In this document: positions 12,568 to 22,459 of the stretch, piece by piece | How positions within the stretch are numbered: the first letter of the stretch is position 1 | Layout of the letters: each line of letters opens with the position of its first letter | Assembly: GCF_009646095.1 (NCBI RefSeq) | Contig: NZ_CP045725.1 | Location: 2,170,001-2,234,000 of the forward strand | Reading direction: 5' to 3' | DNA: 64,000 nt | Source: Raineyella fluvialis | GTDB taxonomy: Bacteria > Actinomycetota > Actinomycetes > Propionibacteriales > Propionibacteriaceae | Notes under the pieces: model-generated | The model's database searches: none | What the model saw: the letters and a program-made list of their open reading frames with translations, nothing else | Told to the model about the DNA's origin: nothing | Position numbers and translations under genes: made by a program

Positions 12568-12944
12568 TGGCGGTGTTTCCGGACGGCCTGGACCGCATCG
12601 CCGTCACCGGGATCCGGGCGATCGGGCACCACGGCGTGTACCCCGAGGAGAAGCGCGACGGGCAGCCCTTCGTCGTCGATGTAACGTTGGGCCTGGATCT
12701 GTCGGCAGCAGGACTGGCCGATGATCTCACCGCCACCGTCGACTACGGCGTGGTGGCCCGGCAGGTCTGTGACGAGATCGCCGGCGAGCCGCTCGACCTG
12801 ATCGAGGCGCTCGCCGAGCGCATCGCGCGGACGTGCCTGGCGCACCAGCCCGTCCTCGCGGTGGAGGTGACCGTTCACAAGCCGCAGGCGCCGATCCCGG
12901 TGCCCTTCGGCGACACCAGCGTGACGATCACCCGGACCCGCTGA
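12567..12944 (+). CDS. folB: Dihydroneopterin aldolase
   Basis: Converts dihydroneopterin to 6-hydroxymethyl-dihydropterin and glycolaldehyde. 125 residues, the usual length. It has the family pattern GHHGVYPEEK near the N terminus, a tetrahydrobiopterin-fold core (TVDYGVVA) and HKPQAPIPVPF at the C terminus with the conserved lysine. It overlaps folP by one base, so it is translationally coupled. Confidence 0.95.
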   Translation: MAVFPDGLDRIAVTGIRAIGHHGVYPEEKRDGQPFVVDVTLGLDLSAAGLADDLTATVDYGVVARQVCDEIAGEPLDLIEALAERIARTCLAHQPVLAVEVTVHKPQAPIPVPFGDTSVTITRTR

Positions 12945-13001
12945 TCCCGGGACCGTCTCGCAGGCTCGCCCCGAGCCTCCGGCCCGACGATGAGCCGGCC
13001 C

Positions 13002-13059
13002 CTCCGAGGAGCCCGTCCACCCGGCCGTACGGTCTGGTGCACGACTCTCCGAGGAGCCC
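13002..13059 (+). repeat. Pair of 13-base direct repeats before folK
   Basis: CTCCGAGGAGCCC occurs at 13002-13014 and again at 13047-13059, starts 45 bases apart. The second copy supplies the folK Shine-Dalgarno (GAGGAG before ATG 13063). A TACGGT -10-like hexamer lies between them at about 13028-13033. The repeat may be a remnant of a duplicated start region. Confidence 0.4.
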
Positions 13060-13062
13060 CCT

Positions 13063-13629
13063 ATGACGAGAGGTACGGACATGTCCCCCACTCCCTTCGG
13101 CATCAACGCCGACACGCTGTCCCTGCGCCCGCTGCGTACGGTCGTGTTCTCCATCGGCTCCAACCTGGGCGACCGGATGGAATACCTCGAGCGGGCCGTC
13201 AACCTGCTCCGGGCGACCCCCGAGCTCGAGGTCGTCGCCGTCTCCCCGGTGTACGAGACTGCGGCCGTCGGTGGCCCGGCCGGCAACCCGGACTTCCTGA
13301 ACGCCGTCGTCATCGCCGAGACGACCCAGTCCGCCGAGGCGATGCTGGCCCGGATCGGTGCGATCGAGGAGGGTGCCGAACGCACCCGCGACGTCCGCTG
13401 GGGACCGCGTACGCTCGACGTCGACATCATCGTGTATGGCGACAGCATCATCGACGAGCCACAGCTCACCGTCCCGCACCCGCGCGCCCACGAGCGCGCG
13501 TTCGTGCTGGCCCCGTGGGCCGACATCGACCCGGGGGCGAGTATCCCCGGGCGCGGCCCGATCGTGGCACTGCTCGCCGGCCTGGACACCGGCGGCATCC
13601 GCCGGGTGGAGGAGTGCATCGCCGCATGA
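13063..13629 (+). CDS. folK: 6-hydroxymethyl-7,8-dihydropterin pyrophosphokinase
   Basis: Transfers pyrophosphate from ATP to the pterin, making the folP substrate. 188 residues with SIGSNLGDR, SPVYET, NPDFLNAVV and the catalytic signature WGPRTLDVDII, then HPRAHERAFVL. The first 20 residues are longer than usual; ATG 13081 is an alternative start. It is separated from folB by 118 bases with its own possible promoter, and its stop overlaps the next gene (ATGA). Confidence 0.95.
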   Translation: MTRGTDMSPTPFGINADTLSLRPLRTVVFSIGSNLGDRMEYLERAVNLLRATPELEVVAVSPVYETAAVGGPAGNPDFLNAVVIAETTQSAEAMLARIGAIEEGAERTRDVRWGPRTLDVDIIVYGDSIIDEPQLTVPHPRAHERAFVLAPWADIDPGASIPGRGPIVALLAGLDTGGIRRVEECIAA

Positions 13630-14171
13630 CCCGAGAGCTGCCGCCCGCCGAACAGCCCGACGAATCCCCTGAGGAGGGGGTCGAGCCGAGCATTCTCCCC
13701 ACACCGCCGCGATTGTTGCTGGTCGCCGTGCTCCTCGGCGGGCTGGTCGGGTGGCTGCTCGGTCCCGTCGTGGAGAGGATGGGCCGTACGCCCATGCACG
13801 TGCCGTGGACCACGGCCGCGCTGCTGGCCGTCGCGGCGGTGGCGGTCGCGGTGCTGGCGCGGCGGATGTGGCGTACGGTCCATGTCCGCCGCCAGCCGGT
13901 CAACCCCGAGCGCGGTCTCTACTCGTTGGTGCTGGGCAAGTCCTGCGCGCTGCTCGGGGCCGGCCTGTTCGGCGGCTACCTGGCCTTCGGGGCCTCGTTC
14001 CTGCCCCGGCTGGACATCGCCGCCGGGATGGCCCGGGTGCTGAACTCGGGATTGGCGGCGGTGGCGAGCGCCGCCCTCTCTGCCGCCGGCTACGCGCTGG
14101 AGATGGCCTGCCGGGTCCCCGAGGACAAGGACGGCGAGCGGCCGGGCGACCGTACCGGCGGATCGCGCTGA
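13626..14171 (+). CDS. DUF3180 family membrane protein
   Basis: 181-residue membrane protein with an acidic N-terminal tail and about four hydrophobic helices (LLLVAVLLGGLVGWLLG, AALLAVAAVAVAVLA, SCALLGAGLFGGYLAFGASF and a last one near LAAVASAALSAAGYAL). Its place right after folK is typical of actinobacterial DUF3180. It overlaps folK by four bases. Function is unknown. Confidence 0.8.
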   Translation: MTRELPPAEQPDESPEEGVEPSILPTPPRLLLVAVLLGGLVGWLLGPVVERMGRTPMHVPWTTAALLAVAAVAVAVLARRMWRTVHVRRQPVNPERGLYSLVLGKSCALLGAGLFGGYLAFGASFLPRLDIAAGMARVLNSGLAAVASAALSAAGYALEMACRVPEDKDGERPGDRTGGSR

Positions 14172-14257
14172 GGCCGCCGATCCGGGGTCGCGTCGTCTCG
14201 GTGTGATAACGCTGAGCGACGACGCGTGTCAGCGGGCCCTGCGTTGATCCGCTCGAC

Positions 14258-14273
14258 TAATCTCGTGCCCGTG
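14258..14273 (+). promoter_or_regulatory. Leaderless promoter: -10 TAATCT seven bases before GTG
   Basis: TAATCT at 14258-14263 precedes GTG 14271 by seven bases. No Shine-Dalgarno sequence is present. This supports GTG 14271 over earlier in-frame starts. Confidence 0.5.
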
Positions 14274-14936
14274 AGTAGTGCAGCTTCCGGCCATCGTGCC
14301 GTTTCTTCCCCCGCACGCAAGGTGACCGTCGGCGTCCTCGCCGGTGGCGTCGTCGTCGCGGCTGCCCTGGCCATCGGTGAGATCTGGGTGGTCCGTGGAG
14401 GCGTGGCACTGGCCATCGCCACCGCGGTCGCCGGTGTGGTCCTCGCATGGCGTGAGGCCACCCTCGACCGCCGCGCCGCCGCCCGCAAGGATCTCGAGGC
14501 GGCCCGTGCCCAAGGCCTCGAGCTCTCCCGTGAGCGCCGGTCCAACATCAACGTCGTCAACTCGCTGGAGGCTCGCAACAACGCGATCGCCACCCGGGTC
14601 GACGACCTGACCACCGAGATCCGCACCCTGCGTGCGGAGATGGCCACCCTTCGCAAGGTCAAGACCGACCTCGTCCAGGGCATCGCCGAGCGCGATGTCG
14701 AGTTGATCACCATGCGCAACGACCTGATCAAGGCCCAGCAGGAACTGCGCAAGCTCGCCGGTGACGAGGCCGAGGTCTTCGCGATGCCCCGTCGTACCCC
14801 GCTGGAGGCCGCTCCCCTGTGGGGGGCCCTGCCGACGGCCGAGGAACTCTGGTCCGACGGCGACCACCCGACCGTGGTCGACCTCAAGGCCCTCGCGTAC
14901 CCTGCCCCCGAGGAGGAGCAGCGCAAGCACGCCTGA
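14271..14936 (+). CDS. Membrane-anchored coiled-coil protein of unknown function
   Basis: 221 residues: a short basic N terminus, two hydrophobic segments (about residues 17-35 and 41-56), then a long charged helix region (about 60-165) rich in Arg, Glu, Leu and Ala with heptad character (RVDDLTTEIRTLRAEMATL), and an acidic Pro-rich end. This is the plan of a membrane-tethered cytoplasmic coiled coil. I do not recognise a named family. A hairpin terminator follows. Confidence 0.7.
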   Translation: MSSAASGHRAVSSPARKVTVGVLAGGVVVAAALAIGEIWVVRGGVALAIATAVAGVVLAWREATLDRRAAARKDLEAARAQGLELSRERRSNINVVNSLEARNNAIATRVDDLTTEIRTLRAEMATLRKVKTDLVQGIAERDVELITMRNDLIKAQQELRKLAGDEAEVFAMPRRTPLEAAPLWGALPTAEELWSDGDHPTVVDLKALAYPAPEEEQRKHA

Positions 14937-14966
14937 TCCGGCCAGTCGCTGCACCGGATTCGCCCG

Positions 14967-14997
14967 GAAGCCCCGCACCGTGGTGGTGCGGGGCTTC
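14967..14997. terminator. Hairpin between convergent genes
   Basis: A perfect 13-base-pair stem (GAAGCCCCGCACC / GGTGCGGGGCTTC) with a five-base loop lies between the rightward coiled-coil gene and the leftward bluB-cobT gene. It can stop transcription from both sides; there is no T tract. Confidence 0.75.
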
Positions 14998-15004
14998 TGG
15001 CGTC

Positions 15005-16762
15005 TCAGGGGCGCGCCGCGGTCCGTCCGGTGCGGGCCCGGATGGTGCCCACGGAGGCGAGCAGCCCTGCGGCCAGGCAGGCGCCGACGCCTTCGCCGGA
15101 GCGGATCCGCAGGTCGAGGAGGGGCTCCAGACCGAGCTCGGCGAGGACGGCCGCGTGGGCCTGTTCCCGGCTCCGCTGGCCCGCCACCAGGTACTGGCTC
15201 ACCGCCGGTTCCAGCCGGACGGCGACCAGGCCGGGCAGGGTGGCCGCCAGGCCGTCGAGGATGACCGCGCGGCCGGCCTGCGCGGCCCCCAGCACCACGC
15301 CCGTCAGTACGGCGAACTCCGGTCCCCCCAGGCAGCCCAGAGCGACCAGCGGGTCGGTCCGCGGCGTCACCCCGGTGCGTGCCAGGGCGCCGGCCACCAC
15401 GGCCCGTTTGCGGTCGACCATCGCCGCGTCCGACCCCGCCCCCAGGCCGACCACCTCATCCGGGCCGAGGCCCAGCAGTCCGGCGGCCAGCGCCGAGGCC
15501 ACCGTGGTGTTGCCGACGCCGACCTCACCGAGCGCGACGGTGCCGCTCCCTGCCGCACCGAGCGCGCGTCCCGCGTCGACGAGCAGGGCCACGTCGGCGG
15601 GCTCGAGGGCGTCGTCGGTGACCAGGTCGCCACGTCGTCCCGCCGGGCGTACGGCGATCGCCCCCTCGACCGGGACGAGGACGCCGGCGTCGACCACGAC
15701 GGGCACCAGCCCGGCCGTCCGCGCGGCGACAGCGCCCATCGCCTCGCCGATGACCGCAGCAGCCATGATGTCGCCGGTCACCCGCTGTTCGTACGCGCTG
15801 ATGTGGTGGACGTGGACGGGATGGTCGGCTCCGACGAGCACCAGCGTGCCGGGGGCGGTGGATCCGGGGCCGAGAGCGCTGACGCGGTCGGCGACCCGGT
15901 CGAGGACGCCCAGGGACTGGGGCGGGGTCAGCAGCTCGTCGGCCTCGTCGCGGGCCGCGACGACGTGTCGCTGGCTCGGAGCGTGGATCCTCGGCACGGC
16001 GAGTCCGCGCGGGGCGGCGTGCCGATGGTCTGTCGGGGAGGCGAGGTCCTCCTCGGGCCAGCGTTCGTGGAGGACCACCGACTCCAGCGGGGCTCGCCGC
16101 GACCATCCGGCCCGTTGCAGGCCGGGCTCCGGTGGCCGCTCGTCCGGCCAGCCGACGCACAACCAGCCGAGCGTCTCCACGCCTGCCGGCAGGTGCAGCA
16201 TCGTCGCCAACTCGTCCGGCTCGAAGAGCGTCACCCAGCCCAGCCCCAGCCCCTCGGCCCGGGCGGCGAGCCACAGGTTCTCGATCGCCGTGGCGCAGGA
16301 CCACAGGTCGGCGTCGGGGAAGGTCGCCCGTCCCAGCACCCCTCCGGGCGGTGTCCGCCGGTCGCAGGCCACCACGATCCCTACCGGCGCCTCCCGCAGG
16401 CCGTCCAGCTGCAGGTCCAGCAGCCGCCGGGCAGATTCCGGATCCATCCCGGCGGCCTGCCGCAGCCGGCAGCGGTCGGCCATCACCTCGGCACGTTCCC
16501 GGGTCGCGTCCTCGGTGACGAGGATGAACCGCCAGGGTTGGGAGTGCCCCACCGAGGGCGCGTGGTGGGCGGCGGTGAGGATGCGGGTGAGCACCTCGTC
16601 CGGGATGGGGTCGGGACGGAAGCGACGGATGTCGCGCCGGGCATCGATCACGGCGTACAGGCCGGCGGCATCCTGCGGCAAGGCCCAGGCGGCCGGGTCG
16701 CCGGCGCGTTCACGCGCGGAGGTGGGGTCACCGATGGTGGGGACCGGGCGCTGCCAGGTCAT
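15005..16762 (-). CDS. bluB-cobT: BluB-CobT fusion: dimethylbenzimidazole synthase and its phosphoribosyltransferase
   Basis: 585-residue two-domain enzyme for the lower ligand of vitamin B12. Residues about 31-238 are BluB (RRDIRRFRPDPIPDEVL, APSVGHSQPWRF), an FMN- and oxygen-using enzyme that cuts FMNH2 to 5,6-dimethylbenzimidazole. Residues about 250-585 are CobT, which makes alpha-ribazole phosphate from that base and nicotinate mononucleotide; GEVGVGNTTVA and RSGEGVGA with the catalytic glutamate are kept, though KPPGSLG reads TPPQSLG. The same fusion is known from Propionibacterium freudenreichii. ATG 16762 has GAGGAGAT just upstream. It ends an operon with the NuoD-like gene 34 bases before it. 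No cobalamin riboswitch is evident. Confidence 0.93.
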   Translation of the reverse strand: MTWQRPVPTIGDPTSARERAGDPAAWALPQDAAGLYAVIDARRDIRRFRPDPIPDEVLTRILTAAHHAPSVGHSQPWRFILVTEDATRERAEVMADRCRLRQAAGMDPESARRLLDLQLDGLREAPVGIVVACDRRTPPGGVLGRATFPDADLWSCATAIENLWLAARAEGLGLGWVTLFEPDELATMLHLPAGVETLGWLCVGWPDERPPEPGLQRAGWSRRAPLESVVLHERWPEEDLASPTDHRHAAPRGLAVPRIHAPSQRHVVAARDEADELLTPPQSLGVLDRVADRVSALGPGSTAPGTLVLVGADHPVHVHHISAYEQRVTGDIMAAAVIGEAMGAVAARTAGLVPVVVDAGVLVPVEGAIAVRPAGRRGDLVTDDALEPADVALLVDAGRALGAAGSGTVALGEVGVGNTTVASALAAGLLGLGPDEVVGLGAGSDAAMVDRKRAVVAGALARTGVTPRTDPLVALGCLGGPEFAVLTGVVLGAAQAGRAVILDGLAATLPGLVAVRLEPAVSQYLVAGQRSREQAHAAVLAELGLEPLLDLRIRSGEGVGACLAAGLLASVGTIRARTGRTAARP

Positions 16763-16796
16763 GATCTCCTCGATTCCTCGGTGGTCAGGGGACGGA

Positions 16797-17996
16797 TCAA
16801 CGGTCGATGTCACCGACCACGTAGCCCAAGGACGCCAACGCCAGCTCGAGGTCGGCGACCTGCACCCCGGGCAACACGGCGGGCAGCGCGGACACCGTGG
16901 CGAACGACGGTGTCCGCAGGTGCAGCCGCCACGGCGTCTTGTCCCCTCGGGAGACCAGGTGGGCCCCGGTCTGGCCCAGCGGCGCCTCCGTGGCCAGGTA
17001 GCCCTCGTCGTCGGGCACCTTGATGATCTTCGGCAACGCCTGGGCGATCGGCCCCTCGAGCGTACGCAGCCGCTCGGCGCAGGCCTCGACCAGAGCGGCC
17101 GCGGTGGCCACCTCGTCGGCCAGCAGCAGGAAACGGGAACGGGCGTCGCCGGCCCCACCGGCGGGTGCGGCCGGCACCGCCAACTCGCCATAACCCAGGT
17201 AGGGCGCCTGGCGGCGCAGGTCGACGTCCTCGCCCCCGGCCCGGCACGCCGGTCCGGTGACGCCGTAGCCGCGCGACACCTCGACGGTGAGCGGGGCGAG
17301 TCCCGCCGCGCGAGCGAACTCCGCGTCCACCAACGAGCCCACGTCGCGCGCCAGTGACCGCGCTCGCGCCACCAGGTCCAGTTCGGCGTCGAGCCAGCGG
17401 TCGTCGGCGTCGGCCGCGAGCCCGCCGATGCGGGTGACCATCGGGTGCACCCGGTTGCCGGTCAGGGCCCGGACCTGCTCGCGCAGCTCCTCGCGCAGCC
17501 GGGCCACCCGCCGGTCGGTGGGGTCGGTGCGATAGGTGAGGTATCCCAGGAAGCCGAGGTGCGAGGCGATCCGGGTGTGCTCGGCCAGCAGCGTACGCAG
17601 CCACACCGCCCGGGGCGGGACGGTCATCCCCAGCAGGTGCTCGCAGGCCAGCGCGACGGTCAGTTCCCCGGCGAAGGGGGCCTGCCAGTCGTGCCGGTCG
17701 GCGAGCATGAGGATCTGGCGGTAGTCGCGGACCTCGAAGAGCTTCTCGACGCCGCGGTGCATGGCGCCCACGTGGACATCGGCCCGTTCGACCACCTCAC
17801 CGGTCGGGTCGGTCCACAACTCCAGTTCCAGTAGTCCGGCCCGGCTCGGGTGGTCCGGGCCGAGGTCGAGCAACAGCGTCCCGTCCGCGACCCGTCCACC
17901 GGGCAGCGCGCCCAGCGCAGCACCGCCGACCAGGACACGCAGCGACGCGGGGCCCGCCGACGACGGGGTGGGGGACGACGGGGTGGGCGAGGGCAT
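16797..17996 (-). CDS. NuoD-like protein (complex I 49-kDa subunit homologue) lacking quinone-contact residues
   Basis: 399 residues homologous over their length to NuoD/NDUFS2: GPDHPSRAG (46-54), HVGAMHRGVEKLFE (75-88), PPRAVWLRTLLAEHTRI, and a C terminus ending GDIDR as in true NuoD. In the real subunit GPxHPxxHG carries the quinone-contact histidine and DRxDY the quinone-contact tyrosine. Here these are A53 and W104 (DRHDW). The arginine of HRG (R81), methylated in the mitochondrial subunit, is kept. No other complex I gene is in the window. It follows the methyltransferase by ten bases and precedes bluB-cobT. A role as a hydrogenase-like or respiratory accessory subunit is possible; none is proven. 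Confidence 0.8.
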   Translation of the reverse strand: MPSPTPSSPTPSSAGPASLRVLVGGAALGALPGGRVADGTLLLDLGPDHPSRAGLLELELWTDPTGEVVERADVHVGAMHRGVEKLFEVRDYRQILMLADRHDWQAPFAGELTVALACEHLLGMTVPPRAVWLRTLLAEHTRIASHLGFLGYLTYRTDPTDRRVARLREELREQVRALTGNRVHPMVTRIGGLAADADDRWLDAELDLVARARSLARDVGSLVDAEFARAAGLAPLTVEVSRGYGVTGPACRAGGEDVDLRRQAPYLGYGELAVPAAPAGGAGDARSRFLLLADEVATAAALVEACAERLRTLEGPIAQALPKIIKVPDDEGYLATEAPLGQTGAHLVSRGDKTPWRLHLRTPSFATVSALPAVLPGVQVADLELALASLGYVVGDIDR

Positions 17997-18006
17997 GGCC
18001 CACAGC

Positions 18007-19004
18007 CTAGGACCTCGCCTCCGCGGCCGGGCCTGCGGCGACGGCGTGGACCAGCCACCAGTACGCCCCCACCGGTCGGGATCGGCAAGGAGGCGGCGGC
18101 GGTTGGCGGCGACGAGGCCGGCCAGCCCGTTGCCATCGGCTTCGGTTGGCCGGCGCGCGAGGACGGCGGCCTGGCGGTCGAGGACCAGTCGCCTCACCCC
18201 CGGCCGTGATTCGAGGGCGGCGGCCAGCGCGTCGATGGCCAGCGGGGCGCTGAGGTTGGTCCTGCCGTCGGCCGCCGGCGGCACCCGGTGCCCCTCCCGG
18301 TACCCCAGCAGGCCCCCGTCGAGGGGGCGGTCGTCGCGGAGATGGCCGTAGTCGACGGCGACCAGGACCCCGCCGGAAGTCAGTCCGGCGGCGACCGCGG
18401 CCCAGGCATCCTCGCGGGTCAGGCCGACCTCGGCGACCCGGGCGTCGCCGGCCCACCGGTCGAGCCAGTCGGCCTCTGCGGGTGTGGGGTCAGCGCCGGT
18501 CGGTCCCTGCGGCCCCAGCACCCGCCAGCCGCCGGGCGTACGACGCACGACCCGGCAGGGCAGTTCGTCGAGCCATTCGTGCGCGAGGACCAGCAGTGGT
18601 CCTTCCAGGGCCAGGTCGGCCCAGGGGGTGCCGGCGGTGGGGGAGTCGGGCCGCCACCACCTCGACGACCGGACGTCCCACGCGGCCCGGCGCCACGCGC
18701 ACCGCGACGGGAGGTCGGCGGGAGCCTGCCGCAGGTCCACCCCGAGGAGGGACCAGTCCGGGCGCAGGGCCGCCACGGCCCGCAGCAGGGAGCCGTCGGC
18801 GGCGCCGAGGTCGACCATGCCGACGAGGGGTGGGACGCCGACGGCGGTATCGAGCATCGCGAGCAGGGCGGACGCCAATTCCGTCGCGGCGGCGGGGTCG
18901 GATGCCCGACCGGCGGACGTCCGGAAATGGTCCGCGGGAACCTCATGCCACCAGAATCCCGACGGTCCGGTCGCGGCTACCCTCCATTCGTTCAGCCAAT
19001 CCAT
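18007..19004 (-). CDS. SAM-dependent methyltransferase, MidA/NDUFAF7-like (one-base frameshift at the 3' end)
   Basis: About 332 residues after repair. SAM-binding motif VDLGAADGS (64-72), then LAHEWLDELP (140-149), VDYGH (217-221), YREGH (235-239) and NLSAPLAIDAL (250-260) line up with the NDUFAF7/MidA family, whose members show NEFFDALP, DYG and YRxGH...DLTAHVDF. In mitochondria NDUFAF7 methylates an arginine of the 49-kDa subunit. The frame breaks in the C run 18066-18070: with six C the protein ends normally (WGAYWWLVHA..., stop 18007); as written it reads into the NuoD-like gene. ATG 19004 follows GAGGTGACC. Confidence 0.82.
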
Positions 19005-19093
19005 GGTCACCTCACAGCTCGCAAAAATGTGTCCGGCGCGACCGGATCTCAATCCCGAATACACTCCTATTCTGCAATCCGCATTGTCGGAAG

Positions 19094-19099
19094 TATTAT
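19094..19099 (+). promoter_or_regulatory. Candidate -10 of lsr2 in an AT-rich patch
   Basis: TATTAT at 19094-19099 lies in a locally AT-rich stretch (about 19020-19110) that contrasts with the surroundings, ahead of lsr2. Lsr2 binds AT-rich DNA, so autoregulation is a reasonable guess. The -35 is poor. Confidence 0.35.
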
Positions 19100-19210
19100 C
19101 GTGGGTGAACGGAGGCGGAACGGTGAGTGGGCGCTTGCCCACTTCGCGGGCCGCCGACGATCTCCCCCCAGACGAATGCCCGTCCCCCGGGCGCCAGAGA
19201 AAGGCACACG

Positions 19211-19552
19211 ATGGCCCGTCGAACCCACGTCGTCCTCGAGGACGACCTCGACTCGTCCCCTGCCGAACATGAGGTGTCGTTCACGTTCGAAGGAGTGTCC
19301 TACGAGATCGACCTCAATGCGGAACACTACGCGGAACTCCAGGAGTCGGTGGCTCCATGGATTTCCCACGCCCGCCGGATCAGCGGTCGGCGTGTGACGA
19401 AGCGGGCCGGTGCACCCGCCTCGGCGAAGGAATCCGACGGCCCCTCGGCCACCGAGATCCGGGAATGGGCCAAGGACCAGGGAATCGAGGTTTCGGCTCG
19501 CGGACGCGTTCCGGCCAATGTTCGGGCCCAGTATGAGGAAGCCCATTCCTGA
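19211..19552 (+). CDS. lsr2: Lsr2 nucleoid-associated protein
   Basis: 113-residue histone-like protein of actinobacteria that bridges AT-rich DNA and silences foreign genes. The N-terminal dimerisation domain (MARRTHVVLEDDLDSS, then VSFTFEGVSYEIDL) and the C-terminal DNA-binding domain (ATEIREWAKDQGIEVSARGRVP) with the minor-groove motif RGRV are intact. ATG 19211 gives the universal MARR start. It lies upstream of clpC, as in mycobacteria, and has its own terminator. Confidence 0.97.
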   Translation: MARRTHVVLEDDLDSSPAEHEVSFTFEGVSYEIDLNAEHYAELQESVAPWISHARRISGRRVTKRAGAPASAKESDGPSATEIREWAKDQGIEVSARGRVPANVRAQYEEAHS

Positions 19553-19589
19553 CGGTCCCGGCGGCCGAACGCCGCACTGATTGTCCCGA

Positions 19590-19630
19590 CTCGCCCGCCT
19601 CACCGCTCCCCCCGCGGTGGGGCGGGCGAG
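19590..19630 (+). terminator. Hairpin terminator after lsr2
   Basis: A 17-pair stem (CTCGCCCGCC-T-CACCGC / GCGGTG-G-GGCGGGCGAG, one G-U pair) with a seven-base C-rich loop stands 37 bases after the lsr2 stop. Confidence 0.7.
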
Positions 19631-19670
19631 ACCGTACTCGGCCCGACATGAGGTCCTTGGGCGTAGATTG

Positions 19671-19684
19671 CGCTGCAGGCGAAC
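19671..19684 (+). promoter_or_regulatory. ClgR-like box upstream of clpC
   Basis: CGCTGCAGGCGAAC fits the core CGCY-N3-R-GCG-WWS of the ClgR activator site known from corynebacteria, apart from a C where A is preferred in the centre. It ends 19 bases before the -35 of the clpC promoter, the right place for an activator. No clgR gene is in the window. Confidence 0.5.
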
Positions 19685-19703
19685 ACGAGCCGCTTCGGGA
19701 ACA

Positions 19704-19731
19704 TTGTGGGTGGGTAAGGAGTTACTAGACT
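19704..19731 (+). promoter_or_regulatory. clpC promoter, TTGTGG-16-TAGACT
   Basis: A -35 TTGTGG (19704-19709) and a -10 TAGACT (19726-19731) spaced by 16 bases lie about 70 bases before ATG 19804. The leader ends with GGAGGAGAT before the start codon. Confidence 0.55.
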
Positions 19732-19803
19732 TGACGCACTCTGGCCCTTGGGCCGGAGCACGGCGGTCCGGCCATCGGGCCGGTCGCGGACGGAGGAGAT
19801 TCT

Positions 19804-22362
<2,559 letters not shown>

Positions 22363-22386
22363 CGGCTGTTCCTGATCGCGAGAGCC

Positions 22387-22422
22387 GGGCCCCGGCGCAG
22401 GTAGTGACCTGCGCCGGGGCCC
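22387..22422 (+). terminator. Strong hairpin terminator after clpC
   Basis: A perfect 16-pair GC-rich stem (GGGCCCCGGCGCAGGT / ACCTGCGCCGGGGCCC) with an AGTG loop begins 24 bases after the clpC stop. No T tract follows, as is common in actinobacteria. Confidence 0.85.
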
Positions 22423-22443
22423 AGTCGCGTACGAGGGGGCCGC

Positions 22444-22459
22444 TAGGGTGACGGATATG
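22444..22459 (+). promoter_or_regulatory. Leaderless promoter: -10 TAGGGT seven bases before ATG
   Basis: TAGGGT at 22444-22449 precedes ATG 22457 by seven bases. It favours this ATG over GTG 22448, which overlaps the -10 itself. Confidence 0.5.

Noticed and set aside
14180-14225. Possible terminator after the DUF3180 gene
   Set aside because: The inverted GTCGTC/GACGAC pair has a long loop and mismatches; not convincing.
16763-16796. Cobalamin riboswitch before bluB-cobT
   Set aside because: Only 34 bases separate it from the preceding gene, and no B12-box-like sequence was seen there or upstream of the methyltransferase.
16797-19142. Methyltransferase-NuoD read as a single protein
   Set aside because: The junction sequence is out of frame with the methyltransferase family C terminus; one added base gives two normal genes.
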